This document shows positions 9,216 to 19,020 of a stretch of DNA of 64,000 nucleotides, piece by piece. The stretch is from Pontibacter sp. HSC-36F09. GTDB lineage: Bacteria > Bacteroidota > Bacteroidia > Cytophagales > Hymenobacteraceae. Numbering within the stretch: position 1 is the stretch's first letter; every line of letters begins with the position of its first letter. The DNA is taken from positions 1,277,064 to 1,341,063 of the forward strand of contig NZ_JALKAA010000001.1 in the NCBI RefSeq assembly GCF_024171605.1, written 5' to 3'. Below the pieces are notes generated by a model. It searched no databases, was not told where the DNA came from, and saw nothing but the letters and a program-made list of their open reading frames with translations. A program made the position numbers and the translations under genes.

Positions 9216-10723
9216 GCACGGCCCAACTTCTGAAAAGCCTGTGGCAGATGCTGAATCTCATCCGAGGCGATCAGGGCAATTTCTCCCACCGTATCTTTGG
9301 CCAGATCACCGGCAAGTCCATGCAGGTATACGCCCAGCAGGCAGGCCTCTTTTAAGGTATAGCCTTGCGCTACCAACCCTGTCAGGATGCCGGTCAACAC
9401 ATCGCCGGTTCCGCCTGTGGCCATACCTGCATTGCCGGTCGTATTGAAGTAGATGTCTCCTTCGGGCGTAGCAATGGCCGAATGACTTCCTTTGAGCACC
9501 ATGTAGCATTGGTATATCCGGCAGAACTCCCTCACTTCCTCCAGTCTTTCATATTCGTTGTTGCTTTTGCAGACCAGCCGTTCAAACTCTTTGGGATGTG
9601 GCGTGAAGATGACTTTTCCTTTCGGAAGCTGGGCCTTGAGTTTGTCGCTGCTGGCAATCAGGTTGATGGCGTCGGCGTCAATGACCAATGGAAGATCGGT
9701 AGTGGCCAGTAGCTGACCTAAGAGCGTTTTGGTCATTCGTTCTGTTCCGATGCCCGGTCCTATACCTATGGCGTTAAACTTCTCCATGGATTCCGGCAGC
9801 CTGGACAAATGCTTGCGGTTGTTATCAGGTATAAGCATGGCCTCCGGCACGGCAGTTTGCAGTACATCATAGCCAATGGCAGGCGCCTGTACGGTGAGCA
9901 GGCCTACGCCGCTGCGCAGACAGGCCCTGGCCGCTAGCACTGCTGCTCCTATTTTGCCATAGCCTCCGCAAAGCATCAGCGCATGCCCGTAGGTGCCCTT
10001 GTGCGAGAATTTGCTGCGCGGCTTTAGCAATTGCTGCATCTCTTTCTGCTCCACATAATGGAAGTTCGATTCAGCCTCCGCAAGGTATGCGGGACTCAGA
10101 CCAATACTGACGATATGCCAGTCGCCTACATACTGTGCATGCTGGGGAAGAAAAAAAGCAAGCTTAGGTAACTCGAAGCTCACCGTATGATCTGCCTGCA
10201 CGATGGCGCCCTCGGCAGGCGTCTGTTTGTCCGTGTACAAACCCGAAGGGGTATCAATAGCGACGGTACAGCTGCTGTGCTCATTTAGCCAGTTAATGAC
10301 ATCGGCATAGAGCCCGGTGACGGGTCTGGAGAGGCCGGTACCGAACAGGGCATCAATTATGCAGGCTTTGTCAGGTATAGCAGGCAGGTCGTTTTTATTG
10401 CTGATGTGGTATGGGGGCACTTCACGCGGCAGTCGCTCCAGGTTGATCTGAAAATCCGGAGACGCCTCATTGCCGTCGTTAATCAGGTATAGCTGCACAT
10501 CGTAGAGGCGCTGGTGCAGGAGTCGGGCTACCACTAACCCATCACCCCCATTGTTACCGGGGCCGCAGAAGATACAGACAGGTTGCTCCGGCATGAACTT
10601 GTTTTCAAACCAACCTGTAAAGGCCCGTGCCGCTCGTTCCATCAATTCGTCTGAAGCAATGCCTTCCTCGCTGATGGTCTGTGCGTCAGCTTCACGGGTT
10701 TGTTGAGCGGATAGGATTTTCAT
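9212..10723 (-). CDS. nnr: bifunctional NAD(P)HX epimerase / ADP-dependent dehydratase
   Basis: A 503-residue fusion that repairs hydrated NAD(P)H. The N-terminal epimerase domain (about 1-215) has FCGPGNNGGDGLVVARLL and the IIDALFGTG motif. The C-terminal dehydratase domain (about 225-500) is a ribokinase-like fold with HKGTYGHALMLCGG, the GIGPGIG motif, FTPHPKEFERL and the catalytic TGGTGDVLTGILTG stretch. Order and length match bacterial Nnr (YjeF) fusions. It lies downstream of the DUF5686 gene on the same strand and converges on the UbiA-like gene. Confidence 0.95.
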   Translation of the reverse strand: MKILSAQQTREADAQTISEEGIASDELMERAARAFTGWFENKFMPEQPVCIFCGPGNNGGDGLVVARLLHQRLYDVQLYLINDGNEASPDFQINLERLPREVPPYHISNKNDLPAIPDKACIIDALFGTGLSRPVTGLYADVINWLNEHSSCTVAIDTPSGLYTDKQTPAEGAIVQADHTVSFELPKLAFFLPQHAQYVGDWHIVSIGLSPAYLAEAESNFHYVEQKEMQQLLKPRSKFSHKGTYGHALMLCGGYGKIGAAVLAARACLRSGVGLLTVQAPAIGYDVLQTAVPEAMLIPDNNRKHLSRLPESMEKFNAIGIGPGIGTERMTKTLLGQLLATTDLPLVIDADAINLIASSDKLKAQLPKGKVIFTPHPKEFERLVCKSNNEYERLEEVREFCRIYQCYMVLKGSHSAIATPEGDIYFNTTGNAGMATGGTGDVLTGILTGLVAQGYTLKEACLLGVYLHGLAGDLAKDTVGEIALIASDEIQHLPQAFQKLGRA

Positions 10724-10859
10724 ACGTTAATTTTATACTTCTTTAACTGGAGATGGTTGTGCGCATTTTCCAGGCCTGCACTTAGCGGAACGTCTTTACA
10801 AAGTATAGCAGTAACAGGTATAGAAAAGGGAACAGTTTGCTCTCACGAAGCCCGTACAA

Positions 10860-13274
10860 TTAAAACGCCAGTGTGGCCGTCAGCTTGATTTTGAGATTAT
10901 CCTTTGCTCGTGGCAGGGCATAAGGGCCGTAGCGGTAAAAGGCACCCACCCCAACGCCCGAAAAGGCAGAGCTGATGACGTTGTTGAGCATCAATCCGGA
11001 CTCAAAAAAGCCTTTGCGCATGTTATTGTACTCCAGGGGCTGTAGCTCAGGTATAGGCTGGCGCAGGTCACCGATGCCCATGTTTTGTACGAGGACCAGG
11101 TCGGGTTTAAAGAGTTTGGTGTTGAGCAGGCGCTTGCCCAGGTCCTGGCGGAGGAACAGAGCCACGTACCGATCAGAGAAGAACTCATAAGGACGCATCG
11201 TTTCAAAACCCTCGCCGGCATATACCTTATAATTGGAGCTGTAGCTACCGTAGCCATTGTAAAGACTCACGAAAGGCGCATCGCCTTGCACCAAGCCGCC
11301 TGCCAACACAAAGCGGGTCTCGCCGAGGCTGCGCTGCCTAAAAGACCCTTCAGCACGCAGATCGAACTTGTTGTAGGTATAGCCGTCGCTTTCCAGGGCA
11401 TCAATGCCCTTGCTGTACTGGAGCCAGAGCACAGGGTAGCGGCCCGGCATGGGCAGCATGCGGTTGAAGAGCTGCATATATTGCTCGCCATAGGCAAAGC
11501 GAAGACCTGCCGTGGCTTCAACCAGGTTGAACTCCGGCATACCTATACCTGGCTCGGGCGTGAAAAGCGACAGCGTTGGGCGGCGCTGTTCCTGCCGTAT
11601 ACCTGCCTGCCACTGCACGTAACGCAGCATCCGCCCGCTCAGCCAGGCACTTCGCTGGGTGGTATAGTCCAGGTTGGGCAACAAAGCAGGACGCAGATCG
11701 CTGAGCAGGCTCCGCTCCCTGAAAGGTAGCCGACGACCACCCGGTTCTTCCACGTCTTCGGCATAAGCCGCCGAAATGGTGAGTTCAGATGGCTTGTGTA
11801 GTTTAACGGCAGCATCAGCTCCGTATTTATGTTCCTTATCACGTAGGCCATAGCCCCAGTAGCCACCAACAGTAAAGCGCTCCGAAAGGAGGTTGTTGGT
11901 ATGAGCGCCTATACCTAAACGCATTCCCTCAAAGCGGCTCACCTTAATTAACCGGTTCAGATCCAGGCTGATGGGGCCAATGGGCAGCTGTTTTGCCATG
12001 AGGTACTCCATGGTGCGGATGGTGCGGTCGAGTTTTTGCGCCTGACCTACGCTGTCGAGGCGTTGGTAGGTGGTCTGCTCTTTCAGTGACAGGGAATCGT
12101 GACGGTATTGTTGCCAGAGTTGCTCCGGTTGTCGCCAGGCATCCGGCCGCTGCTCCAGCGCAATTACCCCAAAATCGCTTCGCCGGAGCGGTGGGTTCAG
12201 GTTGACATTGGTGATGTAGGTGCGGATGTGTGCGTAGGGTTGGTGGCCCCGCATGTAGATCTGTTGCACGGTTATCTCCACATCCAGCTCCGCAGGAAAC
12301 CACTGTTGATTATCGACTTTTACAAACTGCTGCTGCAACTTCAAGCCGCGCTTGTCATCGGCATGCGACTCAGCCACTACGTTCTGCACGGCCCAGCCAT
12401 CACTGTTGATGTAAAGCAGTCCTTTCAGGCCATTGAAATTCTTGCCGGGCTGCGGCGCATACGAGATGATAAAGACCGTGTCTGCTCCCACTACAGCTGT
12501 TTCCTGTAGCACAAAGTCATAGCGCCTGATGCTGCCGTTGCTCAGTGGGCTCAGGTAGCGCTTCCCAAAGAACACCGGCATGTCGTCGTACACCGAAAAC
12601 ATCCGCGCCTCTGCGGCTACCACTCCAAAGCTAGGCTGCTGCAGCCCCGATACCCGGGTTGCCAGGATGATTTCTTTTGAAAGATTGCTGCCCAGCTGTG
12701 CAAAGTCGGTAATGCTCTCCATCAGGAAGAGGTGCTGTTTGGCCAGCAGGTTGTGCATGCGCCATGTCGAGGAGTCTTCCTCAGAAAGCCGCAGGGTATC
12801 GCTCAGGTCGAGGTCATCGGGGGCGTTGGCCGTCAGGATGAATTTGTTGTAAGTGCGGTAGGTATAAGCCGGGATGTTTTCGAGGCGGTGCCGATCACGG
12901 TTCTGGGTAGCCAGTTGGATGATGCGGTGCGCCGGATTGATGCCGGATCGAATCACGACTTCCCGTAGCTGGGCTGCCGAAGGATGTAAGGCGATGTTAA
13001 ATTGCGAAAGCGAATCGACCGGGATGGTTTGCGGGGTATAGCCCACGTAGCTGAAACGCAGATTGGTGATCGGGCGATGGTACCTGATCTGGTACCGTCC
13101 CTCCAGGTTGGAAGTCGCGCCTGTTTCGCCGTCATTCACCACGATGCTCACGAAAGGCAATTTTTCACGAGTGTTGGCATCCCGCACCGTGCCCTGCACC
13201 TGGTATACCTGTGCGGTAGCAAGGCTCACCTGCAGGTATAGGTATAAGCATAAAAGCAGACGGCGTATGGGCAT
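10860..13274 (-). CDS. DUF5686 outer-membrane protein with carboxypeptidase-like N-terminal domain
   Basis: An 804-residue envelope protein. A signal peptide (ending SLATAQ) is followed by a CarboxypepD_reg-like beta-sandwich (about 25-105, QGTVRDANTREKLPFVSIVV, with the FSYVGY motif), then the DUF5686 region, and a C-terminal half rich in aromatic, alternating strands that ends in Phe as in outer-membrane barrels (KLTATLAF). This layout is common in Bacteroidota and its substrate is unknown. The gene holds many AGGTATA motifs (about a dozen with its flanks), in all reading frames. Confidence 0.85.
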   Translation of the reverse strand: MPIRRLLLCLYLYLQVSLATAQVYQVQGTVRDANTREKLPFVSIVVNDGETGATSNLEGRYQIRYHRPITNLRFSYVGYTPQTIPVDSLSQFNIALHPSAAQLREVVIRSGINPAHRIIQLATQNRDRHRLENIPAYTYRTYNKFILTANAPDDLDLSDTLRLSEEDSSTWRMHNLLAKQHLFLMESITDFAQLGSNLSKEIILATRVSGLQQPSFGVVAAEARMFSVYDDMPVFFGKRYLSPLSNGSIRRYDFVLQETAVVGADTVFIISYAPQPGKNFNGLKGLLYINSDGWAVQNVVAESHADDKRGLKLQQQFVKVDNQQWFPAELDVEITVQQIYMRGHQPYAHIRTYITNVNLNPPLRRSDFGVIALEQRPDAWRQPEQLWQQYRHDSLSLKEQTTYQRLDSVGQAQKLDRTIRTMEYLMAKQLPIGPISLDLNRLIKVSRFEGMRLGIGAHTNNLLSERFTVGGYWGYGLRDKEHKYGADAAVKLHKPSELTISAAYAEDVEEPGGRRLPFRERSLLSDLRPALLPNLDYTTQRSAWLSGRMLRYVQWQAGIRQEQRRPTLSLFTPEPGIGMPEFNLVEATAGLRFAYGEQYMQLFNRMLPMPGRYPVLWLQYSKGIDALESDGYTYNKFDLRAEGSFRQRSLGETRFVLAGGLVQGDAPFVSLYNGYGSYSSNYKVYAGEGFETMRPYEFFSDRYVALFLRQDLGKRLLNTKLFKPDLVLVQNMGIGDLRQPIPELQPLEYNNMRKGFFESGLMLNNVISSAFSGVGVGAFYRYGPYALPRAKDNLKIKLTATLAF

Positions 13275-13286
13275 GTGGTAAAGATA

Positions 13287-13325
13287 TAAAAAGAATCGGC
13301 GCCTGCTCTCAGAGCAGAAAGCGCC
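13287..13325 (-). terminator. terminator-like hairpin after the PAP2 gene
   Basis: On the minus strand GGCGC and CTGCTCT pair with AGAGCAG and GCGCC, followed by GATTCTTTTT. It lies about 30 bp after the stop of the PAP2 gene and 13 bp before the DUF5686 start. Confidence 0.65.
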
Positions 13326-13355
13326 AGGCTATACCTTGTTTGAAATTACTGGGAA

Positions 13356-14213
13356 TTAAAAGGTATATGACATCGCCATACCCATCTGTCCGTTGGGCAA
13401 CACAACCGGGTACATGGCCGTGTTCAAACCGCCTCCATGGGTGAGCTTGGCATGTATCCAGTAGACAGTGTTCACGGATAGTATACCTACGCCAGCGCCG
13501 GCCAGCACATCAGAAAGCCAATGCGCATCGTTTAGCACCCGCAGCACACCGGTTCCGCCGGCTATACCATAGCTCACCACACTTACCCAGGGACTCTTGT
13601 GCCGGAACTCTTTGTCCATGAAAGTAGCGATGGTGAACGCATAGGCCGTGTGGCCAGAAGGGAAGGCATAAGGCTTGCCATTCGGACGGTCTCTGTCTGT
13701 CAGTTTTTTGGTAGGCCAGACAATAGCCGATGCGAGTGCTCCGGATGAAAGGAGCAGCAAGGTCTGGCGTCCGAGTTCGTGCCTGTTCTGAGACGATATG
13801 ATGTTGAACCCATACAAGCCAACAAGCGGTGCCAGCATGGCGAAGTCATCGGCATTGGTTGCAAACTTAGGGAATACCCTGTGGCGGTAGTTAAAAACAT
13901 CATCGCTGTTCAGGATACCGTGTCCCCCCATGGTGTAAACGCCGGCACCAATAAGCACGGCAGCAGGCATAACGGCCCGCTTGAGGTAGCGTTTGTTGTC
14001 GCCCTCCCGTCGTTGCGACTCTGTAAAAGGGTGTTTCTGACCGGGAAGTATGGTGTCGGCAGGAAGTGTGAAAAAATCATCACTTACAGACCTTAGCGTA
14101 TCTGTTTTCGGCTTCTGCTGCGGAGGCTTCTGCACCTGTGCCATGGCTGTGGCAGGTGCAAAAAGTATACTAAGCCAAAGGAGATGTATGGTGAATAGCT
14201 GGTTCAATCTCAT
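13356..14213 (-). CDS. PAP2-family phosphatase, secreted
   Basis: A phosphatidic acid phosphatase type 2 protein of about 285 residues, probably acting on a lipid phosphate or pyrophosphate at the envelope. The ATG at 14213 gives a good signal peptide (MRLNQLFTIHLLWLSILFAP, then ATAMAQ); ATGs at 14219 and 14264 are also in frame. The three catalytic motifs are visible in order: KKLTDRDRP, FPSGHTAYAF and RVLNDAHWLSDV. Possible substrates include undecaprenyl pyrophosphate, but the sequence does not decide this. Confidence 0.88.
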   Translation of the reverse strand: MRLNQLFTIHLLWLSILFAPATAMAQVQKPPQQKPKTDTLRSVSDDFFTLPADTILPGQKHPFTESQRREGDNKRYLKRAVMPAAVLIGAGVYTMGGHGILNSDDVFNYRHRVFPKFATNADDFAMLAPLVGLYGFNIISSQNRHELGRQTLLLLSSGALASAIVWPTKKLTDRDRPNGKPYAFPSGHTAYAFTIATFMDKEFRHKSPWVSVVSYGIAGGTGVLRVLNDAHWLSDVLAGAGVGILSVNTVYWIHAKLTHGGGLNTAMYPVVLPNGQMGMAMSYTF

Positions 14214-14356
14214 ATGCATGCTACAGAAATTCGTGTGATTCTCGGAGTGCAACAAAAAGCACATCAGTGATTTTTAACGTCTACTATTGCCATGAGTTTT
14301 GAAAGGAAGCCACAATGTATTGTCCTTAACACTGCCAGCCAGAAGTGGCAAGGGGT

Positions 14357-15562
14357 TTAACGGTCTACTTCGCCCAGCACGATATCCACGGAGCCTACAA
14401 TGGCAATGAGGTCGGCTACCATGCAGCCACGGCTGATTTCGGGCAGTACGGAGAGGTTCACAAAACTGGGCGCGCGGCCATGGCAGCGGAAAGGCACATC
14501 GCTACGGTCGGTGGTGCGGAAGAAGTAACCCAGCTCGCCACGTGGCGTTTCGCCCCGGAAGTAGAGTTCCCGCGTGCCGGTCATGCGCATCTTTTTAGGG
14601 CAGGCCGCCTGCGGATCGAAGTCGGGGGTGCGCTTGTGCTCACCTATCAGCTTATCGAGGCATTGGCTGATAATTTTAACAGACTCACGGCATTCGAGCG
14701 CCCGCACATAGTTGCGGTCCCAGCAATCACCGGTGCTGCCCATCATACCTTCGCCGATCGGCACATCAAATTCCAGCTCCGGGTATACGCTATACCCATC
14801 AACGCGACGCAGGTCGTGGCGTAGGCCGGAACCACGCAGCATCGGGCCGGAGCAGCCGTAATTGATGGCCACATCCAGCGGCAGTATACCCACATTGGCC
14901 GTGCGGTCGATGAATATTTTGTTGTTGAGCAGGATGATGTCGAGTTCGTCGAGCTTGGGCTTCAGGTAATGGATAAACTCCCGGCAGCGTTCCTCGAAAC
15001 CGATGGGCAGGTCGTAGTACAAACCACCCACCCAGATATAGTTATACAGCATACGGGCGCCGCTCGTCCACTCGAGCAGGCGCTGGATGTGCTCGCGGTC
15101 GCGCAGCAGCCACAGAAAAGGCGTGAAAGCCCCGATGTCGATGGCGTACGTACCGATAGCCAGGAAATGCGAAGCCAGTCGGTTAAGTTCCGTCACGAGC
15201 ACCCGTATATACTCCACCCGCTTCGGAATCTGATCGGTTATACCTAGCAGCTTCTCCACGCCCATACACCACACATGCTCCGAGTTCATGGCAGCCAGGT
15301 AGTCCATGCGGTCCACGTAGGGAATAGTCTGGTTATAGGCCATGCTCTCGGCATGCTTCTCGAAACAGCGGTGCAGGTAGCCGATGTGCGGCGCCACTTC
15401 AGTTATGATCTCCCCGTCTGTGACCACTTCCAGGCGCAGTACACCGTGCGTACTCGGGTGTTGCGGCCCCATGTTCACGATCATCTCGCCCGCCCGCAGG
15501 TGTTCCAGGCTGAACTTGTTCGGCTCCGACTGCAGCAGGTATTCTTTGTGCGTGGTAGACAA
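14357..15562 (-). CDS. nuoD: NADH-quinone oxidoreductase subunit D
   Basis: A 401-residue 49-kDa-type subunit of complex I, which helps form the quinone site at the N2 cluster. The signatures MVNMGPQHPSTHGVLRL (N-terminus), HRCFEKHAESMAYNQ and GCMVADLIAIVGSVDIVLGEVDR (C-terminus) are clear. It is not adjacent to nuoC: a 3.9-kb block with four plus-strand genes lies between them. nuoE-N are absent from the window. No strong terminator is visible after it. Confidence 0.97.
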   Translation of the reverse strand: MSTTHKEYLLQSEPNKFSLEHLRAGEMIVNMGPQHPSTHGVLRLEVVTDGEIITEVAPHIGYLHRCFEKHAESMAYNQTIPYVDRMDYLAAMNSEHVWCMGVEKLLGITDQIPKRVEYIRVLVTELNRLASHFLAIGTYAIDIGAFTPFLWLLRDREHIQRLLEWTSGARMLYNYIWVGGLYYDLPIGFEERCREFIHYLKPKLDELDIILLNNKIFIDRTANVGILPLDVAINYGCSGPMLRGSGLRHDLRRVDGYSVYPELEFDVPIGEGMMGSTGDCWDRNYVRALECRESVKIISQCLDKLIGEHKRTPDFDPQAACPKKMRMTGTRELYFRGETPRGELGYFFRTTDRSDVPFRCHGRAPSFVNLSVLPEISRGCMVADLIAIVGSVDIVLGEVDR

Positions 15563-15596
15563 GGGAGATTTAGTTATGAGTTTAATATGAGTTGAG

Positions 15597-15604
15597 CAAA
15601 GTTC
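15597..15604 (-). promoter_or_regulatory. weak candidate -7 element for nuoD
   Basis: On the minus strand this reads GAACTTTG, one mismatch from TAnnTTTG, 35 bp upstream of nuoD. The first of the three tandem promoters at the window end carries the same T-to-G change. nuoD needs its own promoter because the genes upstream are on the other strand. Confidence 0.3.
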
Positions 15605-15783
15605 GGAAAAATGGGGAATTATGGAGGGGTTTGTGAGATAGAAATATTTGAGAAAGAAATATATAGTTTAATGAATATATAGTATATTCGGTTGTCCTGT
15701 TCGGGTTATCTGTTAAAATTGATAAAACCCGGCTGTTTATTCCGTTCATAAAATCGTTGCAGTGCGTGCAATAAATAGAAACT

Positions 15784-16266
15784 ATGAAAAGAAACCTGCT
15801 TCCAATCGTCTTACTCTTTCTATTCACTTCCTGCGAAAAAGAGGAGAGCATCGATTACAAAGAAACCCTCACGGAACAGGAGTGGGAGCAAGTAACAGGT
15901 ATAGTTGACAACGTTTATTACGGAAATCTTAAGCAATTCCACAGGATAAAATTCCGGACTGATAATACCTATGAAATAATATTGGATTATGGCGGGGTTT
16001 CAGAACTTCCGGACCCGGTGAAGTTAGACACCCTGTATGGAAGTTATTCTATCGATAAAGACATCATTGATTTCCATGGGCCAGTAGATACGCTGTATGT
16101 AGGTAATGAAAGGACCGAGACAAAGGTCTTTATCAATAGCTGGAAGATCACTGCTTTAAACACAAATACACTCCGGACAGAACCTATTACCGACTACTCC
16201 GCCCCAGAACAACCTGAATTTACAATCGGAATGAATTCTTACTTATTTAAGCCCCTTCAGCCATAA
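15784..16266 (+). CDS. uncharacterised lipoprotein
   Basis: A 160-residue protein with a short lipoprotein signal (MKRNLLPIVLLFLFTSC, Cys17), a charged linker and a body of alternating strands (IKFRTDNTYEIILDYGG). I do not recognise a family; a small lipocalin-like beta-sandwich is possible. It is clearly more AT-rich than its neighbours and is the first gene of the plus-strand block that separates nuoD from nuoC. A weak hairpin (CTCGAC/GTCGAG near 16291-16313) follows it. Confidence 0.7.
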   Translation: MKRNLLPIVLLFLFTSCEKEESIDYKETLTEQEWEQVTGIVDNVYYGNLKQFHRIKFRTDNTYEIILDYGGVSELPDPVKLDTLYGSYSIDKDIIDFHGPVDTLYVGNERTETKVFINSWKITALNTNTLRTEPITDYSAPEQPEFTIGMNSYLFKPLQP

Positions 16267-16538
16267 TATGGCTTATTATGAAGTGCACGCTCCTCGACAC
16301 AGTGCCAGAGTCGAGTCATTAAAGTACATGCTCGGGGAGAAAGAAAAGAGCAATTGAGTACAGATAAAACTCCGGGTACGAGCTATATAGGGTTAAAACA
16401 GGTGGCACGCTTTGCTCTATAATCTCACACTATGCCTATTCTTGGCCCTTAAACTCGTCAAGGAATTAGCATCAATCCAAAGCATGACTTTTTCTCGCGA
16501 ACAGCATTACAACAACTTAACCAGCAAGTATATTAACT

Positions 16539-17930
16539 ATGAAATTGTACCGCAGTATAGCATTTACGACAGCTTTCCTGTTTATTTTAATAGCTCCCCT
16601 TCTAGCACAGCCTCATCTCAAAGGACATATAGAAATAGAGATGAAAACAGGTTTGATTAACTGCCGCTTTACGTTGACTAATGTTCCCGCGCTGGAAAAG
16701 TATAGCATCTTGCTTAACAAGGGCATGAATGTGAAGTATTTTAAAGACAGTGAGGACAAACTGATGGACTATGCCGGGCACTTTGGTGGCAATACTAACG
16801 GTGAGGCCATTGCTTATGCCTTTACAAATGCAGCTAACGATACCGTGGCACTACCTTCGGCTTTTAAGGTTGAGTACAAAGGTGCTTTTCCGGTATATGC
16901 CAAAAACGACCTGAATGTTTTTGACTACAAAGGTATAATTGCATTTAATGGTCAGACTGTGCGGGCTACTGAGCAAACCAAATGGTACCCGGTCATTTAT
17001 GACGCTGCCAATGACAGATTGCTGCATGACTATACCTACGACCTCACTATTAGTATAAAAGACGGCTCTTCAATTTTTATAAACGGTAGCGCCCCGCAGG
17101 AAAAGCAAAAAGCACGTTTCACTTCAACCAAAGCTTATCCCTTGCTGCTTTTCGCCGGCAACTATAACTTTCTGCACAATGGTGGCGACTACATCCTGAA
17201 CGCTGACATCAGCCAGCAAACGGCAGAAAAAATATTCAATAATATCGGAAAGATAAAAGCGGTGCTGGCCGCTAACCTACAACTTGATTTTACGGACAAT
17301 ATTTACCTGATAAACCACAGTCCCGTGAACGAGCGGCCCAAGGGCAGCAGCTGGGGATTTAACACCTATCCTAGTTTTGCTTTTACCGGGCTTAACTTCG
17401 AAGACCTGATCACGAAGGAGAATAAATTTCCGGATAACATCTACAAGTACTATGGCCACGAGTTTGGGCACAACTACTTTGGTAACAATGTGTTTTCTGG
17501 TAAGTTAAGCTGGTTTTGGTTAGAGTCTTTTGCCGAGTACCTGTCCTATAACGTAGCTGAAGATATAGTTGGGCAGGACTTCCTGAATCAAACGCTACTC
17601 AAGCAGGCCAAGCAGCTAGAAGGCAAAACGTTTACTCCCTTAAATGAAGTGAAGCAGCGCGAAGACATTGACAACACTTACCGGTATGTGCTGGCGCCAC
17701 TAATGTTAAAGTGCTTTGAGGATACATTCGGGCGCGAGAAAATGAACGGTGTAATAAAATCGTTGCTACGCGCATCTAAATCCGAAACCCTGACGCTGGA
17801 ACATTGGAAACAGGCAGCGCTGCAACAAGGCATACCTGAAAAAGACTTCCGCGATTTTGAGAAGGCATTTGTGGAGAGCAAAGACTTTAAGCAAAATATC
17901 GTGAATGCGATCGTAAAGAAACACAGTTAA
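16539..17930 (+). CDS. M1-like zinc metallopeptidase, secreted
   Basis: A 463-residue protein with a signal peptide (ending PLLAQ), an N-terminal beta domain (about 25-200) and a gluzincin catalytic domain. The zinc motif HEFGHNYFGNN begins at His307. The third ligand is probably Glu329 in FWLESFAEY, giving HEXXH-x17-E, one residue shorter than the usual x18 of M1 peptidases. The residue that would be Glu in classic spacing is Ser. It is therefore M1-like but divergent. The ATG at 16539 is preferred over any upstream start because it begins a clean signal peptide. Confidence 0.8.
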   Translation: MKLYRSIAFTTAFLFILIAPLLAQPHLKGHIEIEMKTGLINCRFTLTNVPALEKYSILLNKGMNVKYFKDSEDKLMDYAGHFGGNTNGEAIAYAFTNAANDTVALPSAFKVEYKGAFPVYAKNDLNVFDYKGIIAFNGQTVRATEQTKWYPVIYDAANDRLLHDYTYDLTISIKDGSSIFINGSAPQEKQKARFTSTKAYPLLLFAGNYNFLHNGGDYILNADISQQTAEKIFNNIGKIKAVLAANLQLDFTDNIYLINHSPVNERPKGSSWGFNTYPSFAFTGLNFEDLITKENKFPDNIYKYYGHEFGHNYFGNNVFSGKLSWFWLESFAEYLSYNVAEDIVGQDFLNQTLLKQAKQLEGKTFTPLNEVKQREDIDNTYRYVLAPLMLKCFEDTFGREKMNGVIKSLLRASKSETLTLEHWKQAALQQGIPEKDFRDFEKAFVESKDFKQNIVNAIVKKHS

Positions 17931-17976
17931 ACGAAGCAGGTATAACGCGACATTGTACACCCTAAATAAAACAGAA

Positions 17977-19005
17977 ATGAAAAAGACATTTATCGCACTA
18001 TTATCAATGCCATTGTTGCTTGCCTGTAACAATGAAAATGGTGAAACCAACCAGGCTTCGCAACAAGAAACCGTGCTTGCTCTCGAAGAAAACGTTGCGG
18101 CAGAAAACCCAGCTGTAGCCAATCAGCCTGCAGAAAATCCGGCATTTGATATCAGTGCTATACCTGTTTCGTCGGAAGATATAGGCGATTTTCCGTTTTT
18201 CACAGCTCCACAGGGTGCTGAGTACATCAACAATGCTAAAGTAATCGATTTTGATTTCATCGTGTTTGTCACCCCGGAAAGCGTCTATGAAGTAGAGGGC
18301 AAAACACTCAGAGCGCACGTACATCCGGACCGTAAAAGTGAGACGAGAGTGAGCGGACGTTTCCTGGAGAAGAGTTTTGAAGATGCCATCATCAAAGCCG
18401 GCGGCGTGAAGGTGTTTGAAGGAAAGCTGGAGGGAGAGCGAAAAGATACTTACAAAAACCTATGTACTTATGCAGGAGACAATGGCAGTATAGACATCTG
18501 GAACAATCCGATTGTCACTTATGTGATCAGACGCAACGACGGCAATGTTTACATCGCAATGGGTAAAGGAATGCCAAGCTCTACCTCTATCCAGATTGTG
18601 CAGGAAAAGCCATTTGAGCAGACCATCACCAAAATAACTTCTGAAAAGATCAAGCAAGACCTTTTGGAGAATGGCAAAATTGTTCTGCATATCAACTTCG
18701 ACACCGATAAAGCCACTCTAAAACCTGACGGAATGGAAGTGGTAAGCGAAATTGTAAAAGTGCTGAAAGAAGACCCCGCGCTCAGAATTGCGATAAACGG
18801 CTATACTGATAATTCAGGAAACAAGGAGCACAACCAAAACCTGTCCGAAAGCAGAGCCTCAGCTGTCAAAGCTGAAGTATCGGGAGCCGGTATAGCCCCC
18901 GACCGCTTAACATCAAAAGGATTCGGGCAGGAAAACCCCATCGCCGACAATAGCACGGAAGAGGGCAAAGCGCAGAACAGAAGGGTGGAGCTCGTTAAGA
19001 TTTGA
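17977..19005 (+). CDS. OmpA-family lipoprotein
   Basis: A 342-residue protein starting with a lipoprotein signal (MKKTFIALLSMPLLLACNN). The middle (about 60-220) is unrecognised. The C-terminus (about 230-342) is an OmpA peptidoglycan-binding domain: LHINFDTDKATLKPDG, INGYTDNSGNKEHNQNLSE and the RA...LTSKGFGQENPIADN...NRRVEL pattern. It likely tethers the outer membrane to the cell wall. The ATG at 17977 is chosen over TTG at 17953 because the signal peptide begins there. It is 46 bp after the peptidase gene and probably co-transcribed with it. Confidence 0.85.
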   Translation: MKKTFIALLSMPLLLACNNENGETNQASQQETVLALEENVAAENPAVANQPAENPAFDISAIPVSSEDIGDFPFFTAPQGAEYINNAKVIDFDFIVFVTPESVYEVEGKTLRAHVHPDRKSETRVSGRFLEKSFEDAIIKAGGVKVFEGKLEGERKDTYKNLCTYAGDNGSIDIWNNPIVTYVIRRNDGNVYIAMGKGMPSSTSIQIVQEKPFEQTITKITSEKIKQDLLENGKIVLHINFDTDKATLKPDGMEVVSEIVKVLKEDPALRIAINGYTDNSGNKEHNQNLSESRASAVKAEVSGAGIAPDRLTSKGFGQENPIADNSTEEGKAQNRRVELVKI

Positions 19006-19020
19006 TTGCCACAATAACCC

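Noticed and set aside
16412..16660. 82-codon open frame before the M1-like peptidase
   Set aside because: Overlaps the signal peptide and start of the peptidase in another frame and has no recognisable feature.
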